Positions 52,033 through 62,085 are shown, counted from the stretch's first letter. The stretch is 64,000 nucleotides of DNA from Thermogemmata fonticola (GCF_013694095.1 NZ_JACEFB010000016.1:33535-97534); one strand, 5' to 3'. Made by a program: numbers and translations. Notes: generated by a model from the letters alone, not told the origin.

Positions 52033-54546
52033 TTAGTAGTTCAGCAAAAAGCTGCTACTGTTGAGTAAGCTCCACATGATCCCCTCTAGCCCTACTTGGG
52101 CCGAGGGGGCATTCTTGAGATGCTCCAAGCACAGCCGGCGCTCGGCCTCAGTTGGCAGCCGACATAATGTCCACAGGTACAGCTCCTCAAGACGTTTGGC
52201 GTCGTTGCTATGCATCTTGACAATTTGGGCGACTCGCCCCGTGGGGGCGCTGATCTTCCTGATCACTTCTGGATGATTGGCCATAAACAAGCTTTGCTCC
52301 AGGTTGGGCAAGCTGTCGCGTTCGCAGTCGCAAACTGTCTCCGGGCTGCGTCGCGGCTTACCGAAGACCGTGAAGGCATGCTCGACAAAGTGATTGGTGA
52401 TGATGCCCTCCTCGAGACGGCCCGGTAGCTCCACAGCGCGCGTACCTGCCGGAATGCCCGAACCGTACCTCTCGCTACTGCCCGTGGCGTGATTGATGGC
52501 ATCAATCACCACCTCCGCCGGCAAACGCCGACGATAGAACGAAGCATAATAGCGATGCTCTCCAGGGTTGGCCGGATGGGGATGGGCGCTTTGTTGGTAA
52601 GTCCGGCTTTGCAGGATCGTTCGGTGCAGCCATTTCAGGTCGTACTTACTCGCGATGAAGCCGCTTGCGAGTTCCTGCAACAGTTCGGGATGGCTGGGCG
52701 GATTGAGAGGGGACAGGTCATCCACGGGATCAACCAGGCCCCGACCGAAGTAGTGCGCCCAGACACGGTTGACGATCGCCTTAGCGAAAAACGGATTGTC
52801 TGGACGCCGCAACCAGGCGACCACCACCTCACGCGGATCTTGCTCGTCGGGAATTTGGATATTGTCCTTCTCCCCCAACAAACGGAACTTTTCAGATCTC
52901 TGAGTGCCGAGCGTGCTAGATGCTGTCGCCCAACCAAAGACGTTACCCTTGACGTGATAGACGGCTGACATGTCCAACCACCGGGGAATCCGGAGCTTAT
53001 CTCGTTCCTCCAACCTAGCTGCCAATTGCTTTTTTTCCTCGGCGGTAAGGCCACTGCCCGCCTTTCTTGTCACTTCAGCGGCTTGTTTTTGGTCCAAGAC
53101 GCCTGTGTTGGCCCGAAGGCGATTGAAAAAGTTGGCGAAGCTCAAGAGATCATCCTGGGTCCAAACATCATGCGGATGACGATGACACTCCGCACACTGA
53201 AGGCGTAAACCGAGAAAGGCATGGGCGATCTGAATAGTCCCCTTGACTCCGGTGGCATCGAAGCGGTGCCAATACAAATCCAGTGTTCGCCGGTTGTTGT
53301 AAATTTTCAGTTCGCCGCCTTTCCTCTCCTCCGCCGCTAACGCAATGGCTTCGTTGATCCATTCTTCTCGACTGCGGCCTTCCAATGAAGTTGCTGTCAA
53401 AATGCGTGCGACAAGTTCGTCGTAGGGGGTATTCTCCTCTAGCCGTGCCCGAATCCAGCTATAAAAACGGCGGACGCTTGCCGGCTCGGGCGCGTGCCGG
53501 TTGGTGTCGTAACTGATCCGCGGACGAAGCAGGTCGCAAAACTTTGTCGCCCACACCGCCGAGTAGCCAGGCCGATTGAGCAACTCCTCGATCTTCTTGC
53601 GTCGTTTCTCAGGATCCTTGCTCTCCACAAAGGCGCGAATCTCTTCAGGTGTCGGCAAAGCTCCGGTTACATCTAGCGAGACACGCCGTAGGAAGGTGAC
53701 GTCATCGCACAGATCGGCAGGCGGAATGCCCAGTTGACGCAGTTTGTTCAGCACGTGCTTATCGATGAAATTGTGTTCCTGAATTTGGGGGAATGTCACT
53801 TTCGCTTCGCTGCTAACCAGAAGCATGGCCACGACTGGCTCGGACCGGTAGCGAATCACTAACGCCGCGTCTCCCGGTCGGATGGCCCGCACTCGCCCTT
53901 GCTGGTCCACTTCGGCCACGGCGGGATCGTGCGACTCGAAGACGCACAGCTCGGTTACCTCTTCCCTACTGCCATCGCTGAAGCTAGCCTCGACGTGTAA
54001 CCGATATTCCTCTCCCGGTCTGACGGTATGGCTTGCTGGCGTCACTTTGAGGCCGATCAATCGCGAGGAGTCCCGCGGGTCTAGCCGCGCACCCTTCGCA
54101 ATCCAGTTGTACAGATACTGATACTCCCGACTGCCTACAGCCAACCGCACGCCTCCCTCGTGATTGACCTGACCGGTTGGCTTTAGCAAAAAGAGACTTG
54201 CAGCGGGATCCAGCAGGTTCAATCGCCGTCCGCTGAATTCTCGGCTCAGGTGGTCGTAATCCGACTCCGGTTCAGCACCGAACAAACTGAGCCGCAATCC
54301 ACCCTTTCCCTGAACCGCACCGTGGCAAGCCCCCCCATTGCATCCCAAGCGACTAAGCAACGGAACTATATGCCTGGTAAACATGGGTTCGGGCGGAATC
54401 GACGGGCCATCCTGCCGCTGGACCTGCGCCAAGCCTTGGGAAGGGAGACCGCCGATAACCGCCAGCAGGGGAAATACCCAACGATACCAGGACCGCAGAG
54501 GCCATGCTTGAGTTTCTCCAACAAGGTGGGGCCAATAGACAGTCAT
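52033..54546 (-). CDS. Exported CX4CH cytochrome-like + Ig-like + DUF1549 + DUF1553 protein
   Basis: The 837-residue protein has an N-terminal hydrophobic segment at about 22-38, then a short haem-like motif CNGGACH (CX4CH) at 69-75 in the position where PSD1 proteins have CXXCH. A bacterial Ig-like stretch (VTPASHTVRPGEEYRLHVEASFSDGSREEVTELCVFES) follows. DUF1549 (RRVSLDVTGALPTPEEIRAFV, CAECHRHPHDVWTQDD with a canonical CXXCH) and DUF1553 (FFAKAIVNRVWAHYFGRGLV) fill the rest. GGAGGAC lies upstream of the chosen ATG. It precedes its DUF1501 partner. Confidence 0.9.
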   Translation of the reverse strand: MTVYWPHLVGETQAWPLRSWYRWVFPLLAVIGGLPSQGLAQVQRQDGPSIPPEPMFTRHIVPLLSRLGCNGGACHGAVQGKGGLRLSLFGAEPESDYDHLSREFSGRRLNLLDPAASLFLLKPTGQVNHEGGVRLAVGSREYQYLYNWIAKGARLDPRDSSRLIGLKVTPASHTVRPGEEYRLHVEASFSDGSREEVTELCVFESHDPAVAEVDQQGRVRAIRPGDAALVIRYRSEPVVAMLLVSSEAKVTFPQIQEHNFIDKHVLNKLRQLGIPPADLCDDVTFLRRVSLDVTGALPTPEEIRAFVESKDPEKRRKKIEELLNRPGYSAVWATKFCDLLRPRISYDTNRHAPEPASVRRFYSWIRARLEENTPYDELVARILTATSLEGRSREEWINEAIALAAEERKGGELKIYNNRRTLDLYWHRFDATGVKGTIQIAHAFLGLRLQCAECHRHPHDVWTQDDLLSFANFFNRLRANTGVLDQKQAAEVTRKAGSGLTAEEKKQLAARLEERDKLRIPRWLDMSAVYHVKGNVFGWATASSTLGTQRSEKFRLLGEKDNIQIPDEQDPREVVVAWLRRPDNPFFAKAIVNRVWAHYFGRGLVDPVDDLSPLNPPSHPELLQELASGFIASKYDLKWLHRTILQSRTYQQSAHPHPANPGEHRYYASFYRRRLPAEVVIDAINHATGSSERYGSGIPAGTRAVELPGRLEEGIITNHFVEHAFTVFGKPRRSPETVCDCERDSLPNLEQSLFMANHPEVIRKISAPTGRVAQIVKMHSNDAKRLEELYLWTLCRLPTEAERRLCLEHLKNAPSAQVGLEGIMWSLLNSSSFLLNY

Positions 54547-54805
54547 CTGCGCGTCCTCCGAGTCCTCTTTGCAAATTCCGTGAGCCAATCGCCTGCCGAG
54601 TCCTTAGGCACCCTATAACACTCCGGCCCTTGGCGATTCACCCCGTTCCGATCAGCTCGCACACGGCATGGTAGCCAACGCATTAGGTCCACCTTCCACA
54701 AGCACACCAGCAACATTCGACAAGTTCATTTCTCTGATAAAAGGCAGGGGGGATGGTAGAGAGTTTCGTTTGGCGGGCACCTGACACCCAATGCGCTTCG
54801 TTGCT

Positions 54806-56113
54806 TTACGCCAGCGCCTCACGAATAAGCGGCCGATCTTGAACGACAATTTTGATGGGTCGGCCATCAGTGGTGAGTAGTTCCTGGTCCGGGTTGATGC
54901 CGAGCAAAGTATAGATGGTGCGAGCGAAGCTCTCGACGTAATAAAGCTTGTCGGTGATCTGAGCGGCGCGATAATCCGTGGTGCCGACAACAGTCCCTCC
55001 CTTAAAGCCGCCGCCCGCGACAACGACGAATTGGACAGGCCAATGGTCGGTACCTTTGCCACCACCACCCTGGCGCCAAGGGGTTCGCCCCATCTCGCCC
55101 AAAAGGGTTACGATGGTGGTTTTTAGCAAGCCGCGTTCGTCGAGGTCTTCCAACAGGCTGGACACGGCGCTATCGATCGAAGGCCAGTTGTTGCGACAGC
55201 CGCCATCGTTGTCGTCGTGGAAATCCCAACTCAGCAGCCGGAGGTGGACGAACGGTACGCCTGCCTCGATCAGTCTCCGAGCTAGAAGTACCGCTTCACA
55301 AGCGCTGCGGCCGCCACGGGCCCGATTCTCGGACGTGGCACCGTAACGTTGCAAATTGCGCGGGCTTTCTTTGCTGAGGTCCAACGCTTGGGCAATACGT
55401 GCCGAGCGCAGCATGTCGAAGGCATTTTGTTGGAAACGATCACGTCCTTCTAAAAGCGGTTCAAATTTGTCAAGTTGATAGCGTAGCCTGTTGAAAGCGT
55501 GCACCAAATTGCGTTCACGATCGAATAGCGTCAATTGCGCTTGGGGAACTGTGAGCATTTCCCGCATCGCCCTAGCTTGCTGGTCTGAAAACACCAAGGG
55601 AGCTACCGCGGAACCCAGGTAGGAATCGACCAGTACGTTGGCTCCTTCAAACGAGATGAAACTGGGGATGCCAGGCGGGGCGGGGCGGAGCTTTGCTACA
55701 ACGCTTCCGTAAGTCGGATACTTAGGGGTTTGTGGTTCACGTCGGCGGTTACCGGTCAACCAGTAGTAGGTATCCTTAGCATGGTCTGCTCGCGCATCTC
55801 CGGTAGTACAGGAGCGAATGATGGTGTACTTGTCAGCGATTCGCGCCATCCGCGGCAATAATTCCGTCACGTGAATACCCGGCACATTGGTACGGATTGT
55901 TTGGAACGAGCTACGAAATTCCGCAGGAGCATCAGGCTTTGGATCAAACGAATCACGATGGGGCGGTCCTCCACCCAACCAGAGACAGATCATCTGGCGT
56001 GCCTTCGGCTGGGGACGACCAACCTCAGTTACAGCCTGAGCACGCAGAATATCTGCCCACGTCAGCCCAAACAGGGTGCTCCCGCCAATCGTCAGAAAAT
56101 GGCGACGATTCAT
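54806..56113 (-). CDS. DUF1501 exported protein
   Basis: The 435-residue protein begins MNRRHFLTIGGSTLFGLT, a twin-arginine leader very close to that of the DUF1501 gene at 50.5 kb (both run into GLTWAD and LRAQA). Core motifs are CLWLGGGPPHRDSFDPKP, RRLIEAGVPFVHLRLLSWDFHD and LGEMGRTPWRQGG. GGGAGG lies nine bases before the ATG. It directly follows the 840-residue DUF1549 gene (48 bases). Confidence 0.93.
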   Translation of the reverse strand: MNRRHFLTIGGSTLFGLTWADILRAQAVTEVGRPQPKARQMICLWLGGGPPHRDSFDPKPDAPAEFRSSFQTIRTNVPGIHVTELLPRMARIADKYTIIRSCTTGDARADHAKDTYYWLTGNRRREPQTPKYPTYGSVVAKLRPAPPGIPSFISFEGANVLVDSYLGSAVAPLVFSDQQARAMREMLTVPQAQLTLFDRERNLVHAFNRLRYQLDKFEPLLEGRDRFQQNAFDMLRSARIAQALDLSKESPRNLQRYGATSENRARGGRSACEAVLLARRLIEAGVPFVHLRLLSWDFHDDNDGGCRNNWPSIDSAVSSLLEDLDERGLLKTTIVTLLGEMGRTPWRQGGGGKGTDHWPVQFVVVAGGGFKGGTVVGTTDYRAAQITDKLYYVESFARTIYTLLGINPDQELLTTDGRPIKIVVQDRPLIREALA

Positions 56114-56161
56114 GCTTCCTTCCTCCCTTGGCAATGGTTCCAATGCGGCAGGACTTGTCTG

Positions 56162-58684
56162 CTAGTGGTTGAAAATAAACTCATTCGAGTTCACCAGGCT
56201 CCAGATCAAGCTCCTGTAACCTTCCAGGGTGTCGTGTGTTTGTTTCAGGAACTCCTGGGCCAAGTGAAGCTCCTGGTCGGAGGGCATTCGGCTTAGAGTA
56301 AGCAAGAAGATTTCGGTGATCCGTTCCGCCTCTGTGGGGTATTTTTTGAGAATCTCAGACAAGCGATTCCTGGGATCCTTGAGCTTTTTGCGTACTGCCG
56401 GATGATTGGCAAAATAAAGGGCTTGAAGCATGTTGGCTTGGTTCTCGCGTTCGCAATCGCAAACAACTTCCACATCGCGCTTCGGTCGGCCAAAGGCCTC
56501 CAAGGCGAATGCCGTGTCTGTGTCTTTGCGGTGGAAAATGGCTCCGCCTTCCAATAGCCGAATACCTGCCGGCATTCCCGGCGGCACTTTCTCTCCCGGA
56601 ACGGACCGGATTCCCACAACTTGGTCGAAGCAGTCCAGCAACACCTCTGCCGGTAGACGCCGCAGGTAAAACGAGGCGAAATTACGGCGATCGTGCCGAT
56701 TGCTGTCGTTGGTCACACTGCTTTGCTGGTAAGTGCGGCTACAGAGAATGGTCCGATGCAGCCATCTCAAATCGTAGCCATTCCTGATGAATCCCGCGCA
56801 CAATTCCTGGAGCAGTTCCGGGTGCGACGGAGGATTCAACGGCGAAAGGTCGTCCACCGGATCGATCAGGCCGCGCCCGAAATAATGTTCCCACACGCGG
56901 TTGACGATCGCCTTGGCGAAAAACGGATTGTCCGGGCGCCGCAACCAATCCATCACGAGTTGGCGGCGATCCACACCGTCGGGCGGCTCGGCTATCGGCT
57001 CCCTCTCGCCGAGAAAACGCAGCGTCTTGGAAGTTTGCGTGCCGAGCGGACTCGTGACGATGGCGTAGCCGGTTGCTTTCTGGCCGCTGTTGAAGAACGA
57101 ACGGCCATTCTTCATCCCAGGCCCGTCAAGGTCTTTCCTGGTCAGCACCCAGATTTCCCCGTCGCCAAGCTGCCCTTTGAGCAAACCTTGGGCTTTCGGG
57201 GGCAACCCTTTGGCCTTTTGCAACGCCAGAGCTACGACCTCTTGACTCGCCTTGGCGCGCGGAGCAGCAAGGCCGTTATAGTGGGGTATCCGCATGAAAA
57301 AGTTGGCAAAGCTGAGAAGATCATCCTGGGTCCACACGTCATTGGGATGGCGATGGCACTGTGCGCATTGCAAACGCAGGCCCAAAAACGCATGTCCGAC
57401 GCGAATGGCATGATCCACATCGCTCTCCATGCGTCGCTGCCAGAACAAATCCAGAGTTTTGCGGGCGGCATAGGTCGTCGGCGCTTTTCCCTCTACCTCT
57501 TCGAGCACGATCTTGACGGCTTCCTCGGCCCATTCTTCCAGGCTCCGCCCTTCGCGCGAAGTTGCCGTGAGGATACGTTCCACGAGTTGATCGTAAGGGA
57601 TGTTTTCCTTCAACCGCGCTCGCAACCACTCGTAGGCGCGGTACTCATGGTGCACCTGCGGAGGAAAACCTGGAGCGTGGAAACTGCTCAAACGCAGGAT
57701 GTCCATAAACTTGGTGGCCCACAAAGCCGCATGATCAGGATGCCCTAGCAAAGCTTCAATCTTTTTGGAGCGCTTCTCCGGGTCCTTGTCTGCCAAAAAG
57801 GCACGCACTTCATCGGGTGTCGGCAGAGCACCAGTCACGTCCAGATAAACTCGGCGGAGAAAAGTAGCATCATCGCACAACTCCGATGGTTGAATGCCAA
57901 GAAGACGTAAACGAGCAAGGATATGTTTGTCAATGAAGTTGTGTTCTTTCACTTCGGGGAAACTGTTCTCGATTTTTTCGGGCATTACCACTACCAGGGC
58001 CATGCCAACTTGGCCCGGGTAGCGAATCACGATAGCCGCGTCTCCTACTCCTACCACACTCACATGTCCGCGGGCATCAACTTCGGCCACCTCCCGATTG
58101 TTGGACTCAAACACACACAGAGCTGTGATATCTTCCCGCGACCCGTCCCGGAAAACTACTTCCACTTTCAATGTAAAATGCTCTTTCGGCTTGCCTGTAA
58201 ACCGCGCCGGAGACACAATCATTTCCTTCACATGAGAGTTATTGACGGAATCGAACGGGGCACCCGCCGCCACCCAATTGCGGAGAATTTGGTACTCGTA
58301 AGAACCCACACCCGTGCGCATGCCGCCTTCGTGCGGAACTTGACCCGTGGCCTTCAACAGAAACAGGCTATTCTCAGGATGGACAAGATTGACCCGTCGC
58401 CCCGATGCATCTTTCAACAATTGGTCGTGGTCAGCAGCAGGCAAGTAGCCGAAGAGACTGAGACGAAAGCCTCCCCTACCTTGAACCATCCCGTGACAGG
58501 ATCCCGCATTGCAGCCGAGTTTGCTCAACACCGGCAGCACATGCCGATGGAATGACGGCTCCTTCGGCGCCTCCCCTGCGAGACACTCGCCAGATGCAAA
58601 ACAGCCGATCCCAACTAATACCAGTATGAGATGGAAAGAAGGCATTCTCTTTCGGCTCAACGAATAGCTCCGGCGCTTATTCAT
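56162..58684 (-). CDS. Exported CX4CH cytochrome-like + Ig-like + DUF1549 + DUF1553 protein
   Basis: The 840-residue protein has an N-terminal signal (FHLILVLVGIGCFASGECLA) and CNAGSCH (CX4CH) at 58-64. An Ig-like stretch (SPARFTGKPKEHFTLKVEVVFRDGSREDITALCVFE), DUF1549 (RRVYLDVTGALPTPDEVRAFL, CAQCHRHPNDVWTQDD) and DUF1553 (AIVNRVWEHYFGRGLI) follow. It is a paralogue of the 837-residue protein at 52 kb, with the same domain order. GGAGGG lies eight bases before the ATG. It is the first structural gene after the FecR-WD40 gene. Confidence 0.9.
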   Translation of the reverse strand: MNKRRSYSLSRKRMPSFHLILVLVGIGCFASGECLAGEAPKEPSFHRHVLPVLSKLGCNAGSCHGMVQGRGGFRLSLFGYLPAADHDQLLKDASGRRVNLVHPENSLFLLKATGQVPHEGGMRTGVGSYEYQILRNWVAAGAPFDSVNNSHVKEMIVSPARFTGKPKEHFTLKVEVVFRDGSREDITALCVFESNNREVAEVDARGHVSVVGVGDAAIVIRYPGQVGMALVVVMPEKIENSFPEVKEHNFIDKHILARLRLLGIQPSELCDDATFLRRVYLDVTGALPTPDEVRAFLADKDPEKRSKKIEALLGHPDHAALWATKFMDILRLSSFHAPGFPPQVHHEYRAYEWLRARLKENIPYDQLVERILTATSREGRSLEEWAEEAVKIVLEEVEGKAPTTYAARKTLDLFWQRRMESDVDHAIRVGHAFLGLRLQCAQCHRHPNDVWTQDDLLSFANFFMRIPHYNGLAAPRAKASQEVVALALQKAKGLPPKAQGLLKGQLGDGEIWVLTRKDLDGPGMKNGRSFFNSGQKATGYAIVTSPLGTQTSKTLRFLGEREPIAEPPDGVDRRQLVMDWLRRPDNPFFAKAIVNRVWEHYFGRGLIDPVDDLSPLNPPSHPELLQELCAGFIRNGYDLRWLHRTILCSRTYQQSSVTNDSNRHDRRNFASFYLRRLPAEVLLDCFDQVVGIRSVPGEKVPPGMPAGIRLLEGGAIFHRKDTDTAFALEAFGRPKRDVEVVCDCERENQANMLQALYFANHPAVRKKLKDPRNRLSEILKKYPTEAERITEIFLLTLSRMPSDQELHLAQEFLKQTHDTLEGYRSLIWSLVNSNEFIFNH

Positions 58685-58822
58685 CTCTGTTTCCCTCCGT
58701 TGTCGCGGCTTTCAGGGTGGTTGTTGGAGGGGAAGCTGTCTTGTTTGCCAGATCGCTCACTGTTCGGACCGCCGATGGATGAAATCGGACTAGTCAAACA
58801 ACCATCGGGGGGGAGGCTTGCT

Positions 58823-60787
58823 CTAGCGATAGCGAGGCCGTTGGTAATTGCTCCTTATTGGCTCGGCTAATGTAAGGCCGCGTGGTCTGAACAGTTCGGC
58901 GTCCAACCACGGGCCTGTCCTCGCAAGCGAATCAGTCGGTTCATCGTTGTTCAACAAAGTAGTCGTTTTCCAGACCTTGACAGTGCGGTCGTAGCTGCCT
59001 GTGGCGAGGTATTTTCCATCGGGAGACAAAGCTACACTCAGACCCTCAAAGCCCACGGCTCCTTCATGCCCTTTCAGCATGCCGTACTCTGCGCCCTTCG
59101 TCACATTCCAGAAACGCACTGTGGTATCGGCACTTCCCGTCACGATAGTCAAGCCATCGGAGGAGAATGCTAGCGAGGTTACCGCTCGGGTGTGGCCGCA
59201 TAGGATATGCTTCATTTTCTGACCAGCAATGTCCCATAGCCGTACATCACCTACGGGATAACGCATGCGAAAATCCCGCGGGCCTGTGGCGATGGCCAAC
59301 GTGGTACTATCGGGAGAGAAGGAAACAGCCCAAACAGCCAGTGCCGGCGGACAATCGATTCTCAGCCTTTCTGATCCCAACAGAGCATCCCGTACGATGA
59401 CGGTGGAATCGAGACCACCTGATGCGAGGAGGGTTCCGTCAGGAGAAAAGGCGAGGGATGTGAGCGAGGCATTGTGGGCGGGGAACTTGGCTTGGACAAC
59501 TCCCGTGGTCAGGTCCCACAAGAGTACGTTCCCTGTGCTCAGACCCGTTGCCAATATTTTGCTATTGGGCGAGAACGCTAGGCAACTGATAGTGTTTTCC
59601 CCCAGATTCTTTTTGTCGGTCAGCAGCCGTGGCGGCTGATCCGGCGGCAAACCGTACAATATCACATGTCCACGACCTCCTGCAGCCAACGTCTTTCCAT
59701 CCAGCGAAAATGCCACACACGACCGACCCAACAGTTCCCTCGGGGGCGCTTGGCTTTGAACCGGCCCCAAACGAATACTTCTTTCTTCTTTGCTAACACG
59801 ACATGCCGCCGCCAACCATTCGCTGTCCGGCGAAAATGCCAGATTCAGAGCTACCGCTCGGGTATCCAAGCCGAAGTTAGGAAAGACCGCCCAATTGTTT
59901 CCTTGCCCCAAGAACAAACGGCCCAGGGATACGTCCCCTGCCTCAGTCGCCACCAGATAATGTCCCTCTCTGATCGAAATCGATTTTCCGCTGAGCTTAT
60001 GAGTGAAGCGGACCTCACCGCGTATGACTGCCAATCCCTCCCCGTCGAGGATATGCAACGACGTTTCCGCCTCGGCTACGGCAATGCCAATTGCAGTCTG
60101 CACTTTCATCTTGCGCTTGATAACTCGCCCCACGTCCACTACTAAGTTGCCTTGTTCCACAATGAACAAACGGGCGTTCTCCTCCTTTTGCAACGATGTG
60201 TACACGACTGTGTCGCCGCTGATGTTCATCTTGGCGTCGTCATCGATGGCCACCAAAGCCTTACTCTCTGATCCCCGTGTCACGATGCTTTGACCCGGAA
60301 AGAGAAACTGACCAGAATAGGCTGGCCTGCTCTCGTCATGATTCACCACCAGGACATTCCCTTCCACCTTTTTCAACTCGGCAACTACACTCGGACTGGA
60401 CTGGGCAAGCGGTAATGGATCCTGCGGAGCTTGTTGGGGGGCCAGCCGCCAATTTGTGATGACTATCCCTAAAGCCACGAGTAGGCAGACCGCACAACTC
60501 GCAATTACCCAACTGCCAACTCTTTTCCACTCCCTCCTTGGCCAACCTCTTCGCTCGAAAATAACTCCTTGTTCAACAGCGGAGGATGAACTTGACAGGT
60601 ATTCAGCTACAGATCGTTCCTCCGCGAAAGCCTCATGGAGATGAACGTCCAACAATATCATTTCCAGAAACAGAGAACGGTCCCCCGCATCGCCAGATCG
60701 CAACAACTCGGCCAATATCTGGACGTCTTCGGGTGATAGCTCACCGTCCTGGAGTTGTCCCAGATACTCCCAAAGCCGTTCGTTCAC
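58823..60787 (-). CDS. FecR-type anti-sigma-like membrane protein fused to WD40 repeats
   Basis: The 654-residue protein starts with a cytoplasmic helical segment (about 1-85, the place where anti-sigma activity would reside), a membrane helix at about 91-111, a FecR-like periplasmic domain (SIVTRGSESKALVAIDDDAKMNI, LFIVEQGNLVVDVGRV), and then WD40-type repeats (SLAFSPDGTLLASGGLDSTV, SLAFSSDGLTIVTGSADTTV, ALSPDGKYLATGSYDRTVKVW). The C-terminal 40 residues leave the WD pattern. The start codon is GTG. It follows the ECF sigma gene by 14 bases, so it most likely regulates that sigma factor. Confidence 0.85.
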   Translation of the reverse strand: MNERLWEYLGQLQDGELSPEDVQILAELLRSGDAGDRSLFLEMILLDVHLHEAFAEERSVAEYLSSSSSAVEQGVIFERRGWPRREWKRVGSWVIASCAVCLLVALGIVITNWRLAPQQAPQDPLPLAQSSPSVVAELKKVEGNVLVVNHDESRPAYSGQFLFPGQSIVTRGSESKALVAIDDDAKMNISGDTVVYTSLQKEENARLFIVEQGNLVVDVGRVIKRKMKVQTAIGIAVAEAETSLHILDGEGLAVIRGEVRFTHKLSGKSISIREGHYLVATEAGDVSLGRLFLGQGNNWAVFPNFGLDTRAVALNLAFSPDSEWLAAACRVSKEERSIRLGPVQSQAPPRELLGRSCVAFSLDGKTLAAGGRGHVILYGLPPDQPPRLLTDKKNLGENTISCLAFSPNSKILATGLSTGNVLLWDLTTGVVQAKFPAHNASLTSLAFSPDGTLLASGGLDSTVIVRDALLGSERLRIDCPPALAVWAVSFSPDSTTLAIATGPRDFRMRYPVGDVRLWDIAGQKMKHILCGHTRAVTSLAFSSDGLTIVTGSADTTVRFWNVTKGAEYGMLKGHEGAVGFEGLSVALSPDGKYLATGSYDRTVKVWKTTTLLNNDEPTDSLARTGPWLDAELFRPRGLTLAEPIRSNYQRPRYR

Positions 60788-60801
60788 CTCAGCAGCCCCC
60801 G

Positions 60802-61329
60802 CTAATCTTCAATAAGATGTACTTTTCTCTGAACACAATTGCGCAGCCATTGCCGTGCTCGACTCAGGGCGACTTTGACTGATTCTGGTTGCCATGCCAA
60901 GGTCTTCGCAATGTCAGAAATAGAACGCCCAAGTTTATAACGCTGTTCGATAACTTCCCGGCTCCGCCCCTTGAGAGCTTCTAAGCACATTTTCAAAAAC
61001 CGATAGCGGACGTCGCTTTCCCCTACTAATCGCTCGTTTTCTTGAATCGACTGGGCCACCACTTCTGCCAAGGACTCGGACAGGGGCATTATTTTTTTCT
61101 GCCGCTGGTGCCTGCGGTAGTAGGCCGAGGTTTGCCGCCTGGCAATCTCCAATGCCCACGCCAAAAATTGATTCACCTGGACGCCATTTCGGGCTTGTTG
61201 AGCTATCGCAAGCCCGACTTCTTGAAAAATCTCTTCGCTTGCGGACCAATCGCGGGTCAGCGTATGAACGTAAGCGAGAATCACGTGCCTATGTTGCAAA
61301 AACTGCCGTAGCAATGGTGATTCTTGCAT
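60802..61329 (-). CDS. ECF-type RNA polymerase sigma-70 factor
   Basis: The 175-residue protein has the two ECF domains: sigma-2 (RDWSASEEIFQEVGLAIAQQ, WALEIARRQTSAYYRRH) and sigma-4 (LKGRSREVIEQRYKLGRSISDIAKTL, ESVKVALSRARQWLRNCV). It directs RNA polymerase to promoters of its regulon. The ATG has GGAGGG six bases upstream. It is the first gene of the minus-strand run ending at 41 kb, and is directly followed by the FecR-WD40 gene, which is its likely regulator. I expect target promoters upstream of the DUF1549/DUF1501 genes. Confidence 0.92.
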   Translation of the reverse strand: MQESPLLRQFLQHRHVILAYVHTLTRDWSASEEIFQEVGLAIAQQARNGVQVNQFLAWALEIARRQTSAYYRRHQRQKKIMPLSESLAEVVAQSIQENERLVGESDVRYRFLKMCLEALKGRSREVIEQRYKLGRSISDIAKTLAWQPESVKVALSRARQWLRNCVQRKVHLIED

Positions 61330-62085
61330 TTCATGCCCTCCGTAGGTGATGTGGATCGAGGGGGCGAAAGGTTAGCAAAAATATCACATCTTTGGGCTGA
61401 AGCGCGCCGGGTCAATCCACAATTCCCTCTGCTCGCTCGGTTACCGAATCTGCTATTGTCCGCTGAGGAGAGAGCTGGCCCCTTGATTCTCGCTTTTACC
61501 CACCGCCATCAACGACAACATTTGGAATTTGTTCCAGGATCATTTGTTATGGCTATCTTATCTGGTCATTCGACAGCAACTGAAGGCCTCAGACGCTTCC
61601 TCAAACCAGGTATCGCTCAGTTTCACGGATAAGCCCATCTTTGGCCTGGACACCTGCTGGGGACGGGTGATCTTGGAAAATTTTGTAACTCTTGGAGCCA
61701 ATTCCGGATCGTCTTAACTAAGATCACCGAGCGTTGCGGAGTTTAGACGCACCCATAAAGGCACCAAGCCAAAGATTTCATCCACAAACCTGACGGATAG
61801 GATCGTACTCGGTCAGCAAATCACTTGCAGAAGTTTGCACCAACTGCTGCGACTTGGGGTGTGTTGGGTGAAATCGGTTTTCACCTTGAAATCGGGGATC
61901 CTCCATGCCAGGCGATGTGAACCAAAACGATATTGGTTTCGGCAACTGAGGTTCGTAGTCCGATGCTCTAAGGCTGGAACCGCTTATCTCCCGGACTTCA
62001 GGCCGCACGATATGGATCCCCAGCGAATCTGTCGAGGATGGAATGGCTCGGTTATGGATATCCAAAAACTGTAGGAGGAACTCTC
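61330..62085. other. Gene-poor region between the sigma factor and the SQR gene
   Basis: This 756-base stretch holds the upstream region of the ECF gene (minus) and the SQR gene (plus). A 102-codon frame at 61324-61632 begins inside the sigma gene region and lacks a binding site. I call no gene. The right end has the strong TAGGAGGAA site of SQR. Confidence 0.5.

Noticed and set aside
56693..57748. 351-codon plus-strand ORF
   Set aside because: Antisense to the 840-residue DUF1549 gene; no start signals or family match.
61324..61632. 102-codon plus-strand ORF beside the sigma factor
   Set aside because: Begins inside the sigma gene's start region without a binding site and has no recognisable composition.
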